This document shows positions 34,607-43,719 of a stretch of DNA of 64,000 bases, piece by piece. Origin of the DNA: Ruegeria sp. ANG-R (GTDB lineage Bacteria; Pseudomonadota; Alphaproteobacteria; Rhodobacterales; Rhodobacteraceae); contig NZ_JWLJ01000003.1 in the NCBI RefSeq assembly GCF_000813985.1, positions 62,001-126,000 on the forward strand, read 5' to 3'. Each line of letters opens with the position of its first letter. The stretch's first letter is position 1. The notes beneath the pieces are model-generated. The model did no database searches. It saw only the letters and a program-made list of their open reading frames with translations, and had not been told where the DNA came from. A program made the translations under genes and the position numbers.

Positions 34607-35728
34607 ATGACTGATTCAGAAAAAATTTCCTTTGGCTATCACGTTGATCCATCACGCTCTAGTTCGTTGCAGGCTGCAGCATACACCGAAGACAAGTGGT
34701 TTGACGCCGATGTTCGCTCCATACTCTCCAGAACTTGGCAATGGGTGTGTCATGTCGAGAAAACACGAGAGCCGGGGTCTTTTGTAACGGTGGATATTGC
34801 CGGTCAGCCAATTGCGGTTGTGCGTGACAAAGAGGGTAAGCTTCGTGCCTTTTACAACGTCTGCAAACACCGTGCGCATGAACTGCTATCGGGCGAAGGC
34901 AATACCACACGGATTATGTGCCCCTACCATGCCTGGGTCTATAAGCTGGATGGGCAGTTGGTCCGCGCGCCACATACTGAAAACCTCGAAGACTTCAGCA
35001 AAGACGAGATTTGTCTCGACGAAGTGCAGGTCGAAGAGTTCTGCGGCTTTGTTTTTGTCAATTTGGATCCGGCAGCTGCCTCATTGTCAGAGCAATCCGG
35101 AAACTTGGAAACCGAGGTTCGTCACTGGGCGCCGGATGTGGATCAACTCACTTTTGGCCACCGTCTGACCTACGACATCAAGTCAAACTGGAAGAACGTC
35201 GTGGACAATTTCCTTGAGTGCTATCATTGCCCTACGGCCCATAAGGATTTTTGTGACCTCGTGGATATGGATACCTACAAGGTTACAACCTACGGTATCT
35301 ACTCCAGCCATATGGCCGACGCAGGCAACAGTCCAAATACCGCCTATGATGTCTCGAACGCCACGGTGAAAACCCACGCGGTTTGGTGGCTCTATCCTAC
35401 CACTTGCCTGATGCGATATCCGGGACGGTCCAGCATGATCGTGTTGAACATCATCCCTGTTGGGCCAGATCGGACGCTTGAGACTTATGACTTCTTTCTT
35501 GAGACTCCGGAACCTGATGCAATGGAACTGGACGCAATTCGCTATCTGGATGAAGTTCTACAGGTCGAAGACATCAGCCTCGTCGAAAGTGTGCAGCGTG
35601 GGATGAACACGCCTGCATTCAGCCAAGGCCGGATCGTCAATGACCCGGATGGGTCCGGCAAGTCCGAGCACGCCGTGCATCACTTCCATGGTCTGGTCCT
35701 TGACGATTACGCAAAAGGTGCTGCGTGA
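34607..35728 (+). CDS. Rieske-type oxygenase alpha subunit, carnitine/betaine monooxygenase-like
   Basis: A 373-residue Rieske non-haem iron oxygenase. The 2Fe-2S cluster is bound by Cys86-x-His88 and Cys105-x2-His108 (CKHRAH and CPYHAW). Mononuclear iron is held by His207 and His212 in NFLECYHCPTAH. The residue before CYH is Glu204, as in CntA/YeaW carnitine oxygenase, where Glu replaces the usual bridging Asp. The C-terminal DISLVESVQRGM and SGKSEHAVHHFHGLV closely resemble CntA and glycine-betaine oxygenase GbcA. GGGAGGGG precedes the ATG at 34607. It should oxidatively split or demethylate a quaternary ammonium compound. No reductase partner (CntB/GbcB) is in the window. The gene opens a seven-gene operon. 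Confidence 0.88.
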   Translation: MTDSEKISFGYHVDPSRSSSLQAAAYTEDKWFDADVRSILSRTWQWVCHVEKTREPGSFVTVDIAGQPIAVVRDKEGKLRAFYNVCKHRAHELLSGEGNTTRIMCPYHAWVYKLDGQLVRAPHTENLEDFSKDEICLDEVQVEEFCGFVFVNLDPAAASLSEQSGNLETEVRHWAPDVDQLTFGHRLTYDIKSNWKNVVDNFLECYHCPTAHKDFCDLVDMDTYKVTTYGIYSSHMADAGNSPNTAYDVSNATVKTHAVWWLYPTTCLMRYPGRSSMIVLNIIPVGPDRTLETYDFFLETPEPDAMELDAIRYLDEVLQVEDISLVESVQRGMNTPAFSQGRIVNDPDGSGKSEHAVHHFHGLVLDDYAKGAA

Positions 35729-37260
35729 CGCGGCCAAACATCCTTGTGATCATGGCGGACCAGTTGGCTCCGCATTTCACAGGGGCTTATGGGCACAAGA
35801 TCGCCAAGACACCACACCTTGATGCTTTGGCCGCACGCGGTATGCGCTTTGATGCGGCTTACTGCAATTCCCCACTCTGTGCACCTTCCCGATTTGCTTT
35901 TATGTCGGGTCAGCACATCAGCCGCATTGCAGCCTATGACAATGCATCCGAGTTCAAGGCTTCTGTGCCTACATTTGCGCATTACCTCAAATCGCTGGGT
36001 TATAGGACCTGCCTTTCAGGCAAGATGCATTTCATTGGCCCGGACCAGATGCATGGGTTCGAAGACAGGGTGACGACAGATATTTACCCTGCCGATTTCG
36101 CGTGGACCCCGGATTGGGAAGCACCGGACGAGCGGATCGACAAGTGGTATCACAACATGCAAACGGTCAAGGAAAGCGGCTTGGCCCATGCAACCTTCCA
36201 GATCGACTATGATGATGAAGTTGGCTTTGCAGCCAAACGTTGGCTCTTCGATGTGGCCCGTGACAAAGCACGTGGCGAGGATGCGCCCTTTGCGATGGTG
36301 GCAAGCTTCATTCACCCGCATGATCCCTACGTGGCGCGGCCTGAATGGTGGAATCTCTATTCGGACGACGAGATTGACATGCCCGCGTTTGTACCTGCGC
36401 TGTACGATCAGGACCCCTTTTCCCGCCGATTGATGGATGGGATCGAAGCATCTTATGTGCCGCTTAGCGACGAAGAAATCCGTCGCGCGCGTCATGCTTA
36501 TCTGGCCAATGTCAGCTACTTCGACAGCAAGATCGGGCAGCTGGTTCAGACCCTCGAAGAAACGGGCGAATTGGACAGCACCATTGTGATTGTCACGGCC
36601 GACCATGGCGACATGCTGGGCGAACGTGGGCTGTGGTACAAAATGAATTTCTTTGAGCATTCAGCCCGCGTTCCACTGGTCATGGCCGGGCCGGGCGTTG
36701 CAGTAGGGGCCGCGCAGAATGCAGTGTCGCTGGTTGATTTGCTGCCAACCTTTATCGATATTGGCGGCGGTAGTGAGACGATGATCGGAGAGCCGATCGA
36801 CGGGCGCAGCCTAATGCCTTTGGCTCGTGGCGAAGACGACCCGGTTGATGAAGCCATCGGTGAGTATTGTGCCGAGATGACGAGCTATCCCGTGATCATG
36901 ATCCGTCGCGGGCCCTTGAAATATATTCATTGTGATAGCGATCCGCCTCAGCTCTACGACCTAAGCGCCGATCCTTTGGAAACTAAAAACCTAGCCAAAA
37001 ACCCTGGCTATGCCGAGGCGGCGGCCCGTTTTGCAACCGAAGTCGCCGAGCGTTGGGACGGCAAGGGTTTGCGGAAGAAGATTATTGCCACGCAAAAATC
37101 GCGGCGCGCGTTACATGCCGCGATGGAAGCGGGTGCCAGCGAGCCTTGGGATTACAACCCTCCGTCTGACGCAAGCCAGCAGTATGTACGCAACAATATG
37201 GATTGGACGGTGGCCGCACGCCGTTACCGCTATCCGTCGTTGAAGGATGAAAACCAATGA
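35725..37260 (+). CDS. Sulfatase, choline-sulfatase (BetC) family
   Basis: A 511-residue type I sulfatase. The Cys52-Ala-Pro-Ser-Arg core in NSPLCAPSRFAFMSG is the formylglycine-conversion site. NILVIMADQ and ADHGDMLGERGLWYKMNFFE provide metal ligands. KMHFIGPDQMHGFEDR and TTDIYPADFAWTPD are diagnostic of BetC, as is the C-terminal extension (LRKKIIATQKSRR to YVRNNM) that shapes the choline pocket. It starts at GTG and overlaps the Rieske gene by GTGA. BetC normally frees choline from choline-O-sulfate; here betA/betB-like neighbours are replaced by carnitine-type enzymes, so the sulfated substrate may differ. No signal peptide, so cytosolic. Confidence 0.88.
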   Translation: MTRPNILVIMADQLAPHFTGAYGHKIAKTPHLDALAARGMRFDAAYCNSPLCAPSRFAFMSGQHISRIAAYDNASEFKASVPTFAHYLKSLGYRTCLSGKMHFIGPDQMHGFEDRVTTDIYPADFAWTPDWEAPDERIDKWYHNMQTVKESGLAHATFQIDYDDEVGFAAKRWLFDVARDKARGEDAPFAMVASFIHPHDPYVARPEWWNLYSDDEIDMPAFVPALYDQDPFSRRLMDGIEASYVPLSDEEIRRARHAYLANVSYFDSKIGQLVQTLEETGELDSTIVIVTADHGDMLGERGLWYKMNFFEHSARVPLVMAGPGVAVGAAQNAVSLVDLLPTFIDIGGGSETMIGEPIDGRSLMPLARGEDDPVDEAIGEYCAEMTSYPVIMIRRGPLKYIHCDSDPPQLYDLSADPLETKNLAKNPGYAEAAARFATEVAERWDGKGLRKKIIATQKSRRALHAAMEAGASEPWDYNPPSDASQQYVRNNMDWTVAARRYRYPSLKDENQ

Positions 37261-38051
37261 TGTTGAACGGGAAAATCGCCCTTGTGACGGGTGCGCGCGG
37301 TGGTATCGGGCGCGCGATTGTCGCGCGATTCCTAAGAGAAGGTGCAACGGTATTTGCCGCTGACCTCACACCGGAAGGGTCGTTAGATCAGCACGACGAT
37401 GATGGCAGTCACTTTGTTAAGCTTGACGTGACACAAGAGGCAGACGCGATTGCAGCGATGGATCATGTGCGCGCGGCATATGGCAAACTGAATATCCTTG
37501 TGAACGCGGCGGGGATCGAGATCGAAAAAACGGTTGAGGAAACCACTCTGGAGGAATGGAACCAAAGCTTCGCGGTTAACTCCACGGGCACATTCCTGAC
37601 CTCGAAATACGCCATCCCTTTGATGCGCGAAGCGGCGAAGACAGGGAATAGCGCGAGCCTCATCAATTTTGGCTCCTACGATGGGTTCATCGCAGACCCG
37701 GGCCTTGCGGCCTATTGCGCAACCAAAGGTGCAGTGCACGCTTTGACCCGGGCGATGGCCTGCGATCATGGCCCTGAAGGTATCCGCGTAAACGCCATCT
37801 GCCCCGGTTATATCGATACCCCAATGCTGCAGAGCTTCTTCAACGGCGATGGATCAGGCGGAGGCGGCGGCAACATTGAAACGCTGCAGAAGGCCGTGCG
37901 CGATGTTCATCCGATGCGCACCTACGGGACGCCCGACGACATTGCAAACCTAGTCAACTGGCTGGCCTCGGACGAGGCGCGCTATGCCTCCGGCCAGCTG
38001 TGGGTTTTGGACGGGGGGCTGTCTGCGCAAGTGCAGCAGATGAAGCTCTGA
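37257..38051 (+). CDS. Short-chain dehydrogenase/reductase 1
   Basis: A 264-residue classical SDR. TGARGGIGRAIV binds NAD(P), NAAG follows the fourth strand, and catalytic Ser, Tyr and Lys lie in INFGSYDG and YCATKGAVHALT. CPGYIDTPML follows. The ATGA overlap with the sulfatase gene and TGATG overlap with the BKACE gene show coupling. A glycine-rich loop (DGSGGGGGN) near residue 200 is unusual. It probably oxidises a secondary alcohol of the pathway substrate. Acidic residue DLTP after strand two suggests NAD preference. Confidence 0.88.
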   Translation: MMLNGKIALVTGARGGIGRAIVARFLREGATVFAADLTPEGSLDQHDDDGSHFVKLDVTQEADAIAAMDHVRAAYGKLNILVNAAGIEIEKTVEETTLEEWNQSFAVNSTGTFLTSKYAIPLMREAAKTGNSASLINFGSYDGFIADPGLAAYCATKGAVHALTRAMACDHGPEGIRVNAICPGYIDTPMLQSFFNGDGSGGGGGNIETLQKAVRDVHPMRTYGTPDDIANLVNWLASDEARYASGQLWVLDGGLSAQVQQMKL

Positions 38052-38983
38052 TGCCCAAATCCGTCATCATCACATGCGCGCCAACAGGGGGCATCCATAC
38101 GCCATCGATGTCACCTCATCTGCCGATTACGCCCGCTGAGATCGCGACAGCAAGTATTGAAGCGGCGCAAGCAGGTGCTTCAATCATCCACTTACACGCG
38201 CGGCATCCAGAGACCGGTAAACCCGATCCCCGGCCCGAGCTGTTTCAGCAGTTCTTACCTGTGATCAAACAGTCTACCGATGTTGTGATGAATGTCTCTA
38301 CCGGCGGCGGCTTGGGGATGTCGATGGATGAACGGCTGCTGGCGGCGACGTCTACCAGCCCAGAGATGGCATCGCTCAACATGGGGTCCATGAACTTTGG
38401 TATCTTTCCGATGCTGCAGAAATACACAGAGTTTCAGCACGATTGGGAACGGTCATTTTTAGAGATGACGGAAGACTTTATCTTTCCCAACACCTTCAAA
38501 ACAATTCGTTACGCCATCGAAAAACTTGGTGGAGATCACGGCACCAAGTTCGAGTTCGAATGTTATGACCTTGGGCATCTCTACAACGTCAAATGGTTCG
38601 TGGATCAGGGCCTGATCAAACCGCCTTTTTTCATTCAGATGGTATTTGGCATCTTGGGGGGCGTTGGAGCCGATGCCGACCATCTGACCCACATGCACAA
38701 CACGGCCGATAAGCTGTTTGGGGCAGAGAATTACGAATGGTCCGTCCTTGCCGCTGGACGTCACCAAATGCCTTTCGCAACCCAAAGTGCCATGCGGGGT
38801 GGCAACCTTCGGGTGGGTCTCGAAGACAGCCTGTTCATCGGCAAGGGTGAGTTGGCAATATCCAACGCGGAACAAGTCAGGCGCATCAGATCAATTATTG
38901 AAAACCTTGGCCTTACGATCGCGACTCCAGCCGAGGCGCGTGAGCGGCTCGCACTTAAGGGCGGCGATCAGGTTGGGTTTTGA
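38051..38983 (+). CDS. BKACE (DUF849) beta-keto acid cleavage enzyme
   Basis: A 310-residue TIM-barrel enzyme of the beta-keto acid cleavage family. It condenses a beta-keto acid with acetyl-CoA to give acetoacetate and a new CoA ester, using zinc. The start [17 protein letters not shown], the metal ligands in [18 protein letters not shown], the Glu in [11 protein letters not shown], and [13 protein letters not shown] near the end are diagnostic. One family branch acts on 3-dehydrocarnitine to yield betainyl-CoA. A carnitine-dehydrogenase-like gene in the same operon makes that reaction the leading hypothesis. ATG at 38051 overlaps the SDR stop; an upstream in-frame extension is not used. Confidence 0.9.
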   Translation: MPKSVIITCAPTGGIHTPSMSPHLPITPAEIATASIEAAQAGASIIHLHARHPETGKPDPRPELFQQFLPVIKQSTDVVMNVSTGGGLGMSMDERLLAATSTSPEMASLNMGSMNFGIFPMLQKYTEFQHDWERSFLEMTEDFIFPNTFKTIRYAIEKLGGDHGTKFEFECYDLGHLYNVKWFVDQGLIKPPFFIQMVFGILGGVGADADHLTHMHNTADKLFGAENYEWSVLAAGRHQMPFATQSAMRGGNLRVGLEDSLFIGKGELAISNAEQVRRIRSIIENLGLTIATPAEARERLALKGGDQVGF

Positions 38984-38993
38984 GGAGGCGCAT

Positions 38994-40412
38994 ATGCAGA
39001 CGAAAATGTTGATCAACGGCGAAATGGTCGAAGGGACCGGAGAGGCTTTGGATGTCCTGAACCCTGCGACAGGCGAGGTTATGGGCGCAGTGAAAGAAGC
39101 CAGCGATGCACAGATCGAGGCGGCAGTGCGCGGCTCGGCAGAGGCGTTTGAGACCTTTTCCGTTGCGACTCCTGCGGAACGCTCTGCAATCTTGCTCCAG
39201 ATCGCGGACGTTATCGAGGCGAACAGCCAGGAGTTGGCAGAACTTGAAAGCCTAGATGTGGGAAAGCCTTGGCCATCCGCTCATGATGACGAGATGCCGC
39301 TGACGATTGATGTCTTTCGCTTTTTTGCTGGTGCAGCGCGCACCATGACGGGGTCCGCTTCTGGCGAATATGTTGCGGGGCATACCTCGATGATCCGGCG
39401 CGATCCAATTGGTCCCGTAGCGGCCATCGCCCCCTGGAACTATCCGCTGATGATGGCGTCCTGGAAGATTGCCGCACCAATTGCGGCAGGATGTTCTGTG
39501 GTATTGAAACCGTCCGAGATCACGCCGCTATCCACCCTGCTGCTTGCAGAACTGCTGCAAGATGTGCTGCCAAAAGGAGTGCTGAACGTGATTCACGGTC
39601 GTGGGCCCACCGTTGGAAATACCTTGATGAACAGTCCGCAGATGGAAGGGATCAGCGTTACGGGATCGCCGGCGACTGGCATGGCCGCAATGCGGGCAGC
39701 GTCCCAGCAGATTAGGCACGTCCATCTGGAGTTGGGCGGCAAGGCGCCGGTCATTGTTTTTGATGACGCTGATCTTGATGCCGTGGCCGAGACGATCCGT
39801 TACGGCAGTTACTTCAATGCCGGTCAGGACTGCGCGCAGCCTTGCCGCGTGATGGTTGCAGATCGTGTTTACGACAAGCTTGTGGCTGCCATTGCCGAAC
39901 AGGTCGCTCAGATCCAAATTGGCGCACCAAAAACTGAAGGAACGGAAATGGGCCCGCTTGTCTCTGCGACTCAGCGGGATCGTGTGGCGGGTTTTGTGGA
40001 TCGCGCACGCAGAAGCTCTGAAATCGTCACCGGTGGCACGTTGAGCGAGGGAAACGGCTTTTTCTACCAGCCGACTGTCATCGCCAATGTCGACAACACC
40101 GCAGAGATTGCCTGCACCGAGGTATTTGGCCCCGTTGTAACGGTCTCCAGATTTTCCGACGCCGAAGAGGCGTTGAAGATCGCCAACACCGGACGTTACG
40201 GGCTGGCCTCGTCGGTCTGGACACGGGATGTTGGCAGAGCAATGCAAATGACGTCCAAGCTGCGCTACGGATTCACCTGGGTAAACACGCATGGGGTTGC
40301 GACCCCCGAGATGCCTTGGGCCGCGATGAAAGGTTCAGGCACGGGTAGCGATATGTCGGTCTATGCGCTGGACGCTTACACCGCAGTCCGTCATGTGATG
40401 GTGGCACACTGA
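38994..40412 (+). CDS. NAD-dependent aldehyde dehydrogenase, betaine-aldehyde/aminobutyraldehyde type
   Basis: A 472-residue [24 protein letters not shown] and [11 protein letters not shown] form the cofactor site. [17 protein letters not shown] carries the general-base Glu, and [13 protein letters not shown] the nucleophilic Cys. [12 protein letters not shown] is also family-typical. The usual FTGS is altered to [20 protein letters not shown] precedes ATG at 38994. Sequence type points to betaine aldehyde, gamma-trimethylaminobutyraldehyde or similar amino-aldehydes. If the Rieske enzyme acts like CntA, malic semialdehyde is another possible substrate. Its stop overlaps the next start by one base. 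Confidence 0.88.
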   Translation: MQTKMLINGEMVEGTGEALDVLNPATGEVMGAVKEASDAQIEAAVRGSAEAFETFSVATPAERSAILLQIADVIEANSQELAELESLDVGKPWPSAHDDEMPLTIDVFRFFAGAARTMTGSASGEYVAGHTSMIRRDPIGPVAAIAPWNYPLMMASWKIAAPIAAGCSVVLKPSEITPLSTLLLAELLQDVLPKGVLNVIHGRGPTVGNTLMNSPQMEGISVTGSPATGMAAMRAASQQIRHVHLELGGKAPVIVFDDADLDAVAETIRYGSYFNAGQDCAQPCRVMVADRVYDKLVAAIAEQVAQIQIGAPKTEGTEMGPLVSATQRDRVAGFVDRARRSSEIVTGGTLSEGNGFFYQPTVIANVDNTAEIACTEVFGPVVTVSRFSDAEEALKIANTGRYGLASSVWTRDVGRAMQMTSKLRYGFTWVNTHGVATPEMPWAAMKGSGTGSDMSVYALDAYTAVRHVMVAH

Positions 40413-41152
40413 TGCGGTTGGCTGGTAAACGCGCCTTTGTGACAGGCGGCAAGCAGGGCATTGGTCGCGGTATCGTTGAGGCGTTCATGGCTGAAGGGGC
40501 CGCTGTCACGACCTGTGGGCGCGGCCCTCAACCAGTTGATCTGCCGGAAAACGTAATTTGGTACACACTGGATGTTTCCGACGCCGAAGAGGTTGCGCAA
40601 ATCGCCCGGACAGTCGGAGTGACGGATATCCTCGTAAACAATGCCGGCGTTCAGGTCGAAAAAACAGTGACCGAAAGCTCAGACGCGGATTGGGACCTGG
40701 TGATGGGGGTAAATGCACGAGGCGTTTTTAACTGTTGCCGCGCCTTTATTCCAGAAATGTCTCAGGGCGGTTCGATCATCAACATCGGTTCGATTTCGGG
40801 CAATGTCGCGGACCCCTCGATGGCGCTCTACAATGCTTCAAAGGCCTTTGTGCATGGGCTGACACGATCCATCGCGGTCGACCATGGACCGGCAGTGCGC
40901 TGCAATGCGATCAGCCCGGGATGGATTGAAACAGGCATGTTGGACGCAGGGTTCGACCTCGCCCAGGACCCGAAGAAGGCTAAATCCGACGCGCTGGCGC
41001 GCCACGCTGTCAAACGCTTTGGCAAGCCTGCCGACATTGCTTCGATGGCCTTATGGTTGGCGTCTGACGACTCGTCTTTTGCAACCGGGCAGCTGTTCAC
41101 AGTGGACGGAGGCATGACCGCGGCCTCCCCCCTTAATCCAGGACTGTTCTGA
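40412..41152 (+). CDS. Short-chain dehydrogenase/reductase 2
   Basis: A 246-residue classical SDR with TGGKQGIGRGIVEAF (cofactor loop), NNAGVQVEKT, catalytic Ser in INIGSISG, YNASKAFVHGLT with Tyr-x3-Lys, and SPGWIETGM. It resembles the other SDR in the operon, but the C-terminal half differs (DLAQDPKKAKSD), so they likely act at two different steps or on stereoisomers. The TGR motif after strand two (TTCGRGP) could permit NADP. One-base overlaps join it to ALDH and to the downstream dehydrogenase. Confidence 0.87.
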   Translation: MRLAGKRAFVTGGKQGIGRGIVEAFMAEGAAVTTCGRGPQPVDLPENVIWYTLDVSDAEEVAQIARTVGVTDILVNNAGVQVEKTVTESSDADWDLVMGVNARGVFNCCRAFIPEMSQGGSIINIGSISGNVADPSMALYNASKAFVHGLTRSIAVDHGPAVRCNAISPGWIETGMLDAGFDLAQDPKKAKSDALARHAVKRFGKPADIASMALWLASDDSSFATGQLFTVDGGMTAASPLNPGLF

Positions 41153-42084
41153 TGTCAGAAGTCGAAAGAACCGCCATCCTTGGAGCCGGTGTCATCGGGG
41201 CAAGCTGGGCAGCGCTGTTCCTCGCATCGGGTCGCAGTGTGACCGTCTTCGATCCCGATCCGAATACAGAAGCATCCGTTCGCGCTTATATCGAAAAGGC
41301 GTGGCCGGCTTTGATCGAGCTGGATCTTACTGACGAGGCAAAACCCGATGCCATCACGTTCGTATCGACCGCCGAAGCGGCTGTTCAAGGCGCGCAATTC
41401 ATTCAGGAGAATGTGCCAGAGAGGCTTCCGATCAAGCATTCGCTTTATGCCGCGATTGAGCCTGAGTTGAAGGCGGACGCGATTGTGTCCAGCTCAACTT
41501 CCGGCCTGACGCTCGAAGCTTTGCAAAAGGGATGGCGCGATCCGAGCAAACTCATCTTAGGTCATCCGTTTAATCCGCCACATCTCATTCCGCTGGTCGA
41601 GTTGACGGCGAACGAACACACCGGTTCAGATATTTTGGACCGCACAGAAGCTTTCTACAAAGACATTGGTAAAATCACGATCCGGATCAAGAAAGGAATG
41701 CCAGGGCATGTCGCGAACCGCTTGCAAGCCGCAGTTTGGCGCGAGGCCGTTCATATGGCTGTCGAAGGTGTTGCCAGTGTCGAAGACATTGACAAAGCGA
41801 TGTGGGCTGGTCCGGGACTCCGGTGGGCCGCGATGGGTCCGACGACCCTTTTTCACTTGGGTGCAGGCGATGGTGGCCTGCAGGCCTTCTGTGACCATTT
41901 CAAAGACACATTCAATGGCTGGTGGGACGACCTGGGCGACCCTCGTCTTGATGAGTATGTCATAGCTAAACTGGTCGATGGCGTTAAGGATCAGACACAG
42001 GGGCAAAGTACCGAAGAGTTATCAGCGCAACGCGACAAGATGCTGACAGCGATGCAAAAAGCTACCCGGCACCTTCGGACTTGA
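41152..42084 (+). CDS. L-carnitine dehydrogenase-like 3-hydroxyacyl-CoA dehydrogenase family protein
   Basis: A 310-residue dehydrogenase with TAILGAGVIGASWAALFLASG (NAD fold), FIQENVPERL, SSSTSGLTLEAL, and GHPFNPPHLIPLVELTANEHT with the catalytic His. This pattern groups carnitine 3-dehydrogenase (LcdH) with lambda-crystallin-type enzymes rather than fatty-acid FadB. The C-terminal dimer domain has MWAGPGLRWAAMGPT. It would oxidise the hydroxyl of carnitine or an analogue to the 3-oxo acid consumed by the BKACE gene. The thioesterase domain sometimes fused to LcdH is absent. Its 3' end overlaps the convergent regulator gene by 23 bases. Confidence 0.85.
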   Translation: MSEVERTAILGAGVIGASWAALFLASGRSVTVFDPDPNTEASVRAYIEKAWPALIELDLTDEAKPDAITFVSTAEAAVQGAQFIQENVPERLPIKHSLYAAIEPELKADAIVSSSTSGLTLEALQKGWRDPSKLILGHPFNPPHLIPLVELTANEHTGSDILDRTEAFYKDIGKITIRIKKGMPGHVANRLQAAVWREAVHMAVEGVASVEDIDKAMWAGPGLRWAAMGPTTLFHLGAGDGGLQAFCDHFKDTFNGWWDDLGDPRLDEYVIAKLVDGVKDQTQGQSTEELSAQRDKMLTAMQKATRHLRT

Positions 42085-43093
42085 TATCTGGCTTGAACAT
42101 CGGCCAAGCGCGAAACTCGAACGGCGTGCGGCCTTCAATACGGTCAGCGCTTGGTGTCAGGCCAAAGCGTTGGCGATATGCCCGGCTGAAATGAACCTGT
42201 CCGTTAAACCCTGATGCTTCCGCAATCTCGCTGAATTTTAGTTCAGTTTGCGTCACCAATCCGCGCGCACGATCAAGACGTATGTCGCGGTAGTACTCGA
42301 CAGGCGACTTTTGAACATATTGCTGAAACAATCTGCTTAGCTGTCGTTGCGAAATCTTCAACCGCGCTGATATTTCAGGGATCGATAGAGTGGTTTCCAA
42401 ATGTGCTTCCATCAGATCGATCGCATCCCGGACAACCTCAGAAGTGACATAGCCCAGCGGCTCCACGTCTTTGGGATTCTGAGACTGACCTTCCCCACGC
42501 ACATTGTGATGAAACAGATATCGCGCAGATGCATTGGCGATACTTTCACCAGCGATATTATGTACAAATCGCAACCCTAGATCTGTTGCGGCTGATCCCC
42601 CACAACACGTGAAAATCTTGCCATCAGTTGTAAACATGTTTTCCGAGACGGTGGTGTCATGGGCCATTTCCGCAAAGGCATCCATGTGTTCATAGTGAAC
42701 CGTTGCGGTTTTTCCCCTGAGCAGTCCAGCCGTCGCAAGGACAATCGCGCCGGTATCCAAACCGCCAACGATTGCTCCTCCTGACTCCCACTTCCGAAGT
42801 GCTACCTTGAACTCAGGCGTTCCGTGCCGTTCAGGTGTCCAGCTTGTACTCACAAGAACAAGCCAAGGCCTGCGCCCTGTCACGTCCACCAATGGGACAG
42901 TTTCAACGACCAAGCCGCTGCTGGATTCGACAAGTCCACCTGCATCTGAAGCATAGGTCCAGGAAAATCTAGACGACCCTGTCAGATAATTGGCTATTCT
43001 GAATGGGTCCACGAAAGAAGTCGTCGCCGAAACATTGAAATGTGGGCTCACGAAAACAATGATGTCTAGCTTACGGTCTATTGGCTGAATCAT
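42062..43093 (-). CDS. GlxA/CdhR-type AraC family transcriptional regulator
   Basis: A 343-residue regulator with an N-terminal DJ-1/PfpI-like amidotransferase domain (LDIIVFVSPHFN, GGAIVGGLDTGAIVLATAGLL, FTCCGGSAATDLGL) and a C-terminal double helix-turn-helix of the AraC family (SIPEISARLKISQRQLSRLF; FSEIAEASGFNGQVHFSRAYR). This architecture is shared with CdhR and GbdR, activators of carnitine and glycine-betaine catabolism. ATG at 43093 gives the usual length; upstream codons in frame are poorly conserved. It faces the end of the seven-gene quaternary-amine operon and is its likely activator. Confidence 0.88.
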   Translation of the reverse strand: MIQPIDRKLDIIVFVSPHFNVSATTSFVDPFRIANYLTGSSRFSWTYASDAGGLVESSSGLVVETVPLVDVTGRRPWLVLVSTSWTPERHGTPEFKVALRKWESGGAIVGGLDTGAIVLATAGLLRGKTATVHYEHMDAFAEMAHDTTVSENMFTTDGKIFTCCGGSAATDLGLRFVHNIAGESIANASARYLFHHNVRGEGQSQNPKDVEPLGYVTSEVVRDAIDLMEAHLETTLSIPEISARLKISQRQLSRLFQQYVQKSPVEYYRDIRLDRARGLVTQTELKFSEIAEASGFNGQVHFSRAYRQRFGLTPSADRIEGRTPFEFRAWPMFKPDIKSEGAG

Positions 43094-43719
43094 GGCCGAT
43101 TTTGAGAAGTGGCGGCCAAAATTGTCAAATCGTTTTGACGGTGTTTGGAGTGTCAAATCTTGGCATGTTAGGAGAATACCAAAGCTTTGACGCAAGCGTT
43201 TCCAAAATGCGAAGGGCAAATTCGTCGTTAATAAAGCTTCATTGTTTGATGAACCAAGAAACCAGACGATCACTCAACTATACTGAAGTTTGTCGTAGTT
43301 TGCGTTTCGTTTACTACGCCCATTCTTGGATAACACACCTGTAGCGAATGTCTCGAACGCGGGCTGCAACTGCAGCGTCGCAATACTATGCGGAAAGTCC
43401 GGTTTGAACCACCCGCGAGGGCGGCCCAGGCTGCCAGATTTCAATGGCTTCCGCGATGGCCAATACGTCCTTAAGCTCAACTGTGTCTGAGGATTGAACT
43501 TTAGCACAAGATCGGTGAAGCAATGGCAAAGGCGCACCATGCCAAGATAACTGCGGTCAAGTGTTTCATACTGCCAGATGTGACTCGCGTATGTGTATTT
43601 CCCCTGCCAAGCTGTGCAGTAGCCGAGGTCCTTGTCGCTCTTTCTAGTCCTCTGTTAACTGCTCGTAGCGATGGGCTCGCTCAGGTGGGGTGTCACAGCG
43701 GCTTTCGAGCCGAACTGCG
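43094..43719. other. Spacer without a convincing gene
   Basis: About 626 bases between two minus-strand genes. Short open frames on both strands lack family features and ribosome-binding sites. It should hold the promoter of the GlxA-type gene near 43094-43250 and the end of the HMG-CoA reductase operon. No hairpin with a T-tract was noticed. Confidence 0.5.
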
